Below are positions 56,183-64,000 of a stretch of 64,000 nucleotides of DNA, one piece after another. The position numbers and the translations under genes are program-made. Numbering within the stretch: the first letter of the stretch is position 1; each line of letters starts with the position of its first letter. Source of the stretch: Gyrodactylus bullatarudis. Taxonomy: Eukaryota; Platyhelminthes; Monogenea; Gyrodactylidea; Gyrodactylidae. The notes beneath the pieces were generated by a model. It did not search any database and was not told the origin of the DNA. It saw nothing but the letters and a program-made list of their open reading frames with translations. The stretch is taken from NCBI GenBank assembly GCA_012064415.1, contig SSNU01000042.1, positions 405,822 to 469,821 on the forward strand. Direction: 5' to 3'.

Positions 56183-59100
56183 ATGAATATAATACCCAGA
56201 GTTGGGTTAGGACCAGTCGGCCATCTGGTCTATTTATCCCTGTTGATAGCAATTTATGCATCAAACACAAATGGCCAAGACGTAACAGCTTGCAAGAACA
56301 GCTATTATCAAGAGACTAGCCTACGTGTTCTGTTTGATCAGCCCGATTTGCATTTCTCCTGCTATTTGGGTCATGCCGAGCCTGGCGACTTTGTCCAGAT
56401 AACAAAGAATCACGTGGATTATGAAATGAATGACTTGACCGGTCTCCCTTCAATCGACAAAACCATTGCAGGCCTCTCATTGAGCCGGGAGGAGATTTTT
56501 CGTCTTAATGATGACCAAGTTTTTGAGGTATCCTGCAGAATCTTTAACAAAAGAGATGAGTGTATTTCGGAAAACCATCTAAAGATCCATGCCAAATCAA
56601 AACCCGAAACACCCAGTATGTTTCTTTTAATGAAAGTTTGTCCTTACATCTTTTCCTAACCTTTCCAATTAGTTGTTTCAAAGATTTTCTACAATCCTCA
56701 AAACTCCAAAGTCTACTCTGCCGCCATGAAGAGTCAAGTAACTCTAGAATGTCCTGACTGTCAGAGGAGGGCAGTCTGGTTCAAATCGGGTATGACTATT
56801 GCCAATACTGTTGGCTGCAGTCTAAGGCTAGACGAGTTGAAGATGTCCGATTTCACCAGCTACTTTTGTTTCAGCATTGGTGAAGACGGCTTCCTTTCAA
56901 GTCCTCTCGAGGTTACCAAAGTTACCCTTGAACAAACAGAAAGATATCCAAGTAAGATAATTTTTTTTGGTCAAATAAATGAATTATTATTTTTCATATA
57001 AAGGCCGTTTAAGGTCGTATACTTTTATGGTGATTGATTTTTTTTCTTCTTTCATTTATTCATCATCTTTGATAGATAACGGTTTTGTCAAGGCCGTAAA
57101 GACACAACAAAAGTTTTATTATCTCTGTGAAGACGCCAGCACATATCCATGGGCACATATCAATTGGCAAATCGAAGAGAACATTATCGACCTTGAACTT
57201 CAGAATAGGGAACGAATCTCAGAGAGAACGTTGGAGCCCAAATGTCAGGTGGAAACGTTCCTCCAAGATGCTGATGCTAATGACCGCTTCTTCTCCAGAC
57301 AGAAGAGATACTCCCAAAGTAAGTAAAATATTTGAACTTTCACTCAATCATTGATGACTAATTTTATTATTCTAGCCTTACACATATCAATTGATAAGTT
57401 GGACGAAAATACTGGTGATATGACACTTACTTGCAAGTATACGAATGAGGAAAAGCCTGGCAAGGTCATATGGCAAGAGGATGGCCAAAATGTTGAAGGA
57501 AACCAAGATAACAAGTTAACTGTCAAGGTTGAGGCCTTGGTCAAGGCCAATGTTGAGCATAATGCCAGAACGATAAAGTGCCTTGTCTTAGCTTCAGAAA
57601 GTGACGAGGTTCTCGAAGAGACTCTTATCAATCTCGAGTTTAAGCCAGCTAATAATAATCCAATGGGTAGGCATACTTGATAGATATATATCCCTCAATA
57701 GAAAGGAATTTATTTAGCTACCAAAATATGTATGATCGTAAAAAAATAGCTGTAGTTTTTAAATATGCTATAGCCTGCTAGATATCCCTCATAATTTAGA
57801 AGATAACTATAGTTTCAGAACCAAAAAATGTCATCTCTTAAATGATAGTAATAATTTTGTCAAGTTTACAAATATATGCCTACTTTTAGTCCTCCAATCA
57901 ATGCCCGGTACAATAATCACGTTTAATGAGAATGAAGCTGTAGAACTTCAATGTCCAATAGAACTAACTGAGACAGGAGACAGGCCTCAAGTGACCTGGA
58001 AATTCAATTCAGCGCCAATTGATCAAGGCATCGGAATACGTCAAGAGGACTCCTTAATGAGTATAGTCATACTCAGGGATACAAAGTCAGATAAGCAGGG
58101 CATTTATGAATGTTCAACAGACACAGAGACGAGATATGCTTACCTTGTGATGAAACCAGGTAAAGATTATAAAATATTTTATGAATTTACTTCTGAGTAG
58201 TTATTTATTTTACAAAAAGAAATTGTACGTTTATCGATGGTCCCGACAAAAACACAGATATCTTGGGTGCACTATGACAATCCTTTCCTCGCATACTGTA
58301 TGATCTCAGGTCGAAAGGATGTTGAAATTAACTGGTACTTTAAGCCAATAGAAGGAGAAGAAGTCGAGATTACACAGGAGAATGATTTGGGGATAAAAAT
58401 GACTGTTAGTCCTCAGAATGCAGCCGTCTTCATTCAGAATCCGACAAAGGCAAATGCTGGAACCTACAGGTGTGCTAGTTTTGACCTGGAAAAGATGGTT
58501 AAACTACAGGTTGAAGAGAAAGGTTTGTTATCCAAATGGGTATCTTTCTTAGTCTGATTAAAATTGAAAAAAAATAGAAATCCACGTATCACCGCCCTCT
58601 GTTGTCGCAAGAATTGGAGAGTCGGCTAAATTCCTCTGTGAAGTTCGTTCCAAGGCGAATACCGATATTGACAGTGTTGGAGGCCGGTTGATATGGAGAC
58701 GATCAGATAAGAAGAGCTTTGAAATTGGCAAAGAAGAAGTCATCAGTGGCAATTCCCCAACAAATATCCTCTTGATTGTCAAGAATTTGAATGTTCTCAA
58801 GGACTCAAACACTACCTACATTTGTACTGATGGTGTAAGTTGTTATTAATTTTGAGTAAAACCTTTAGTATTGCCTAATTATATTTCCATTTAGACAATT
58901 GACAAAACAGTCAACTTGAGAACACAAGTTATCTGTGAGGTTGGCCAGCGACAGTGCAGCGACAAGACCTGCATACCCGAAGCTAAATTCTGCGATGGAA
59001 AGGCAGATTGCCAAGATGGCTCAGATGAAATTCCCGATATTTGCTGTAAGTTTACCGGGCATTATGGGTTATCTATCTATCATCGTAAATTCCAAACATG

Positions 59101-62100
59101 ATTACCTTTTGTATTTATCGAATATTTAGCCAATTGCGAGCCCAATCAATTTGCATGTGGTAAAATCAACAACAATGTACCCTCCCATCAGTGCTATCTC
59201 AGACATTGGCATTGTGACGGTGAGAATGACTGTGGAAATGGCTTTGACGAACAAAACTGTGAAAGTACGTTACTCATTGAAAATCTCAATTTCATTGATA
59301 TTCATTGAAATTTGACCAATCAAATTAATAGTTTCATTTAAACTAATAAGAATGAGTCACGATATTATATTACGATGAAAATTCATTCTAGAGCAGGAGA
59401 AATGTCGTGGGGTAAACTTTAAGTGTAACAATGGCAAAAGTATTCTGAGACATTTTGTCTGTGACGGAGAAGATGATTGCGGGGACAATACAGATGAAGC
59501 TGGATGCTGTACGTTTCTTTAATTCAATGCTATTAATCTTCTTAATTTTTTCATCAATTCCATTTTCTCCAAAAATAGCTAGTCCCTCGATAATTGAGCC
59601 GAGTAAGCCGTTAACAATGATCGGTTCTGATGGTACTACTGTGACACTCAAATGTTCTGTTCATGGTTTTATGTTGCCGACAGTCAATTGGAGATACAAT
59701 TGGGGACATTTACCCAGTGGCCTCGAATATGAAGTAGAGGAAAAGGTTCTCTCAGATGATTGTACAAGAGTAAGCTATTTTTATTTTTTCATTACTCTTT
59801 AGTGTAGTTACATATACAATTTCAATACAAAAGAGACATTAACATATTTGCTTATAGGTTGACAGCTATCTCAAAATAAAGAATATAAAACCCGAAAATG
59901 CTGGTGTCTACAACTGCGAGACAATCTCCAGACAACCAGCCATATCGAATGATATAAACGTTCAGGTTTCCACCCAGAATCTCTGCAAAGAAGGCCAATT
60001 CAACGATGGTGCTTGGTTCGAGGAAAGCTGTTACGATTGCTTCTGTAATGGAGTAACGAAGGAGTGTAGTTCCGCTTTGGGTCATGTTCAATCGGGCCTC
60101 GATAGGATTCCATCACCCTCCATAGATACCATATCTGTAGGTTTCTACAACAAGGAAGGGTTCAAGGTGAAAGATGACCCCAACGCTCTTACACGAAGCT
60201 CTCGCAGCTTTGGAGTCAAAGATAAAAGTGACGATCTCCGCTTCATCGAGGGTGATTGGAATCTTAAAGGTACCTGGGTCTCCTCTTATGGTAAGAATCT
60301 AAAGTATCGAATTAAACACAGTGGCGCAAATGGTCCCATGAACGATGGTCATGTTGTTCATATCACTGTAGGTTAATCCTCTTTCCCCTCCCCTCACATA
60401 ATCTGGACTTTTATTATTTTTGCTATTTCCTAGGGTAACAATAAAACAATGTATTATTGCCCGCCAACTGAAACAATTTGGATGTTATCAGCAACTCTTA
60501 ACGATATTGAAATCATGTTGAAAGACTCAAGCAACTGGTACAATCAACCCGGATGCACTTCCACAGAGGATAAATCCACGCGTAAAGATATCATGACCAT
60601 TTTGTCAAATGTTGAGAATGTCGGCTTCAGGGTTGACAATTTTAAGGAACAGTCGAGCTCAGAAATTTCTGATATTCGTCTCGAACATGTAATGCCCACC
60701 AAGACAGAGGGCTTGAAAGAACCTGAAATTGAAATGTGCAAATGCCCGGAAGGTTACACTGGTCTTTCATGCGAGGTTGGTGTCAATATTTGTGATCAAT
60801 ATTTATCAATTATTCAAAATATTTTTGTTTATTAAGAGCTGCGCTGATGGCTGGGAACGAGATCCGAATAGTGAGACTTACAAATGTCGTAGAATTTGTT
60901 CCTGTCATGAGTGTAACGAGTTCGGTGCTTGTCTCATGTGTACAGGCAACAGGACTGGATCTAGATGTCGCCAATGCAAGGCTGGCTTCTACAGGCCTGC
61001 CAATGCTCAATTGGATGAAGACTGCAAGCCATGTGAAGCCTGCGACTCGTACAAATATCCATTGTGAGTCCCTTTTTTAAATGCTTCTCATCATGGAGAT
61101 GATTATCTATAAACTACGTTTTCTAGTGTCAAGGCAGGCTGTGTTACAGACGCTAATGACGAGAAAGGCTACAGGTGTGAATGCGAGGCTAAGGAAAATG
61201 GTAAGCTCATCAGTGAAGACTGTGACCTCTGCAAGATTGCCGAGAAAGCTGGCCGAGAGCCCGATGCAAAGGCCAAATGCGGAGAAAGGGAAAAATTATC
61301 AGAATGCAATCTGGCTGGAACTGAATCGATTAATCCAGAAGATAATTGTGTCTGCAAGGAAGGATACACTGGTGAGAAATGCGACGAATGTGCTGAGGGT
61401 TATTTCCTCGCTCCGGACTCGTCTAAAGTCTGCAAGAAATGTTTCTGTTCTGGCTTTTCCACAAGCTGTACAGTATCTGAAGATTATTTTTACCATGAGA
61501 TAACTCCGGTAAGTGTCTCTCTAGTTTAGTCAAAACTGTAATGACTTAGTTTTTTGTAGAAGAACCAGGAAAAGTACAAGATCGATGTTTATTTGGCAAG
61601 AAGACTTTTGAATGGGGTCGATATTGTCAATTCAGGAGGGGTAATTCAGACATATGCCGAAGATGACACTGAACATACTGGACCCAAGGACAACTATGTC
61701 ATTGTTCAGCCGTTAGCCAAAGATGGTGTCAACCATATCGCAATAGTAGTCAAGGAAAATGACAGCAAATCTGGTTTACCTGTTTATGTAAGATGAAACA
61801 ACTTTTTATCGTAATTTTGAATGTCTTCTACGTGGTTCGCTCGCTGCCTGACTAGGTTGTCTTCTGGCTTGTATTTGGTTACCTTTAGGATTATATAAAG
61901 AAAAAGGAAAAGACGGTGTAGTATTATAAGAGTTTAAATAATTATAATAATCAGAATCATTATAAGAGTTATATGGACTCTGATAATATAATTCATCACT
62001 GGGAATAACATTTAAGTTAAAATTATTATAAAAAACATTTAGATTACCCTGATAAAAATAGTTTTGACTCACACTGTCAGCCAACTTTTTATATATTTTC

Positions 62101-64000
62101 TAATGCAAAAATTATCGTATTTCCAGAAAAAACTCTACGGAGGTAAAATGGCCTTTAAACTCGAAATGCCATGGGCTAAAAATAACCACATGACCCATAT
62201 TCAGCAGTCAGTTTTCGTAGAGCTAGATGTAAGTGGCTGAAAATATTCAAAAAAGAAACTTCTCGGTCATGATTCAATCTTTTTAGTCCTTGAAATTCGG
62301 TAGAGCCTGGACTCAAGCCGTCTACAATGCAAAGAAAGGTCAGTATGAAGTAATTTTTGATGAAACATGGTGGCCCGGCGGATGGCGAAGTGGCACCGGT
62401 AAAGAGAACGAGTTCCAGACACTGACCAGGGGTCAACTCATGAGATTTCTTATGACATCGAATTCTGTCGTTTTGAGTCTTGTTACCAAAGATAATGCGT
62501 TGAATCATGCTAGACTACACGGAATCAAATTTGAATTAGCCGATCAGTCACCCCCAGCAGGAGTTGAGAATCCAAAGAAGGCCCTCGTAGAGGTATGTGC
62601 TTGTCCAGAAGGTACCAACCCTGCTCTGCTTAGCTGTGAAGTAAGTTAGAGATCTCTTTATCTATCGAGAGAAGAGATTTAATAGATTGAAATTTATTAG
62701 GGTTGTACAGATCCCGATACAAAGAGTCTCATTCGTCTTCAGGCATCTGGCCCAGATTTCGAATGTGCCCGAAGAAAGGAAGAAAACGAAGACGAGTAAG
62801 CTTTTTTTAATTCGAAAAATAACTCTTGTGATTATTTTCTTGCACAAAAATCATGGAAAATTGTTTGCATTCATTTTACTGAAACAAATATGTTCAGACT
62901 CCAACTGATTCCGATGTAAAGCTTCCTTTGGCCAACCTCCCACTCTTGAATAAAAATCTTTTTTCCATCATCTCCAAATATATTACTTGAGCACCTAGAA
63001 TGGAATAATCCTAGTTCACCAGATGTCGATACTGAATAGATTTTTGAGAATACTGATGACATCATCATTTGGACGAAACTGCTAGATATTTTGTTGAAAA
63101 GGATTCAACATCTGTGAAACTTTTGGTGAAAGGTCACGTTTAGAATTAACCCCATTTTTGATTCCAAGAACAAGAAGAGTTAATGTAATCTGATTTTTTT
63201 CTTTCCTAGTTGCGAGGCCGGCTTTTATAAGTTCGATATTTTAACAAATGAAAAATTTGGTGAATGCAAAAAGGGCTTAGAGATGAATACAAAAGGCAGA
63301 GTGGTCTTTGTACGAACCGGGGATCCCATTGTAATTCTATGTCGGGCCACATCATATCGTGGAGGCATAGCTGAACATGACTGGCTACTCCCAGATAGCT
63401 TGGACAGGACGAAAGCTATTCAGATTCGCCGAAATCTCAGAGGATCAATTCCCGATTCTGTCACTTCCGAGTCAATCATTAGAGTTGAGAAGGCTCAACC
63501 AGGTGATAGCGGCATCTATGCTTGTCGTTCATCTGGTATCACTGGTAATATCACTGAGAACTTCCAAGTTGTTGTTAGGGACAAAGGTAGTTAACTACTA
63601 TTCTATGTTTCTAATTCTATATTTTAATCTTCCAACCCTCTCTTCCTGTTAGAATGGGATCCAGTCACAGAGGTTTCAGCTGATGATAAATTCAACAAGG
63701 CCCATCCATTGTCAAACCAAATGCCTGACCTACATCCACGAGCTGGAAACGTTAAGTTGGTCACTGATTCCAGTATACCTGATCAGATCAAGATTAACGG
63801 TGATCTTAGTGTGAGTCTTTTGAACGATTGGTTCCCCTTGAATTGTCGTATTCATTCTATTTGTAATAGATTCCAAACCAAGATGTTGGAAAAGATTACA
63901 GCATCGTCTGGTTCCGACCCAATGGAACGAGAATCGATCCTGTCACCAAGATTCCAGAACCTCTAGTCAACGGACCTTTCGACGTTGAATTCAAGATAAA
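56183..64000 (+). CDS. Perlecan-like basement-membrane proteoglycan core protein, 5' part (open at window end)
   Basis: Twenty-two exons join in frame: 56183-56615, 56673-56951, 57076-57318, 57376-57666, 57890-58159, 58220-58522, 58578-58834, 58895-59045, 59130-59264, 59392-59508, 59579-59769, 59858-60367, 60434-60775, 60837-61063, 61127-61508, 61560-61787, 62127-62228, 62287-62640, 62701-62795, 63210-63586, 63653-63810 and 63870 onward. Order: signal peptide; several Ig-like domains in exons 1-7; three LDL-receptor class A repeats ([37 protein letters not shown], [16 protein letters not shown]); an Ig; laminin-EGF pieces; laminin IV domain; EGFs ([13 protein letters not shown]); second laminin IV; then Ig ([10 protein letters not shown]). 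This order is perlecan/UNC-52-like. It is secreted into basement membranes. Most Ig and LDLa exons are bounded by phase-1 introns. No SEA domain is seen at the N terminus. Confidence 0.85.
61806..62084 (-). other. Asn/Tyr-rich open frame inside a perlecan intron
   Basis: The 339-nt intron between 61787 and 62127 is far longer than its neighbours (mostly 50-70 nt) and holds a 92-codon minus-strand frame beginning [20 protein letters not shown], then Asn/Tyr/Ser-rich, ending Arg/Gln-rich ([19 protein letters not shown]). No domain is recognised. It may be a fragment of a mobile element inserted in the intron, or chance in AT-rich DNA. Confidence 0.3.

Overview
This window comes from the nuclear genome of a small-genome invertebrate animal. 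The evidence is a perlecan-like basement-membrane gene, a tetraspanin, an Ovo-type zinc-finger factor, GT-AG introns and a mix of MITE, SINE, LINE and Merlin transposon remains in AT-rich DNA. The striking genome-level trait is intron size. In the conserved genes (mannose-6-phosphate isomerase, PWP2, VPS53, COX11, myotubularin) many introns are only 25-39 nt. From memory, such shortened introns are known in dicyemid mesozoans. The species cannot be fixed from the window alone, and other introns here are 50-400 nt.

Layout. 1-12.1 kb: one exon of a Ser-rich protein (minus strand), then gene-poor DNA with repeats: a piggyBac-like TTAA MITE, a tRNA-derived SINE, a LINE 3' end, and a Merlin transposase broken by a nested element. 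12.1-13.5 kb: ovo-like zinc-finger gene (+). 13.8-17.7 kb: VPS53 (-). 18.3-19.5 kb: a 57-aa membrane microprotein and COX11 (+). 21.9-25.05 kb: PWP2/UTP1 (-), divergent across 91 bp from a myotubularin-FYVE phosphatase (25.1-28.5 kb, +). 28.7-31.2 kb: a PSMG1-like proteasome chaperone and MPI (-).

31.6-51.7 kb: a tandem cluster, all on the minus strand, of a secreted cysteine-rich family that I do not recognise beyond a PAN/apple-like spacing. There are seven near-complete copies (one frameshifted) plus relics. Each gene has a signal peptide and two or three copies of an 8-cysteine module, C-x10-C...C-x3-C-x4-C...C...CC. The first module sits in one exon; later modules are split over two exons, and the exon carrying the first half of module 2 is exactly 218 nt in all seven copies. 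Inside the cluster lies a near-perfect 2.5-kb palindrome with a 0.94-kb spacer (42.9-49.0 kb), which duplicated family exons and truncated one gene.

51.7-54.6 kb is gene-free. 54.7-55.6 kb: intronless tetraspanin (+). 56.2-64 kb: the 5' part (22 exons, open at the window end) of a perlecan-like gene with Ig-like, LDL-receptor class A, laminin-EGF and laminin IV domains.

Functionally the left half is housekeeping (vesicle tethering, copper delivery to cytochrome oxidase, ribosome biogenesis, phosphoinositide turnover, sugar metabolism). The right half is secreted and extracellular-matrix proteins, with a young and unstable multigene family.
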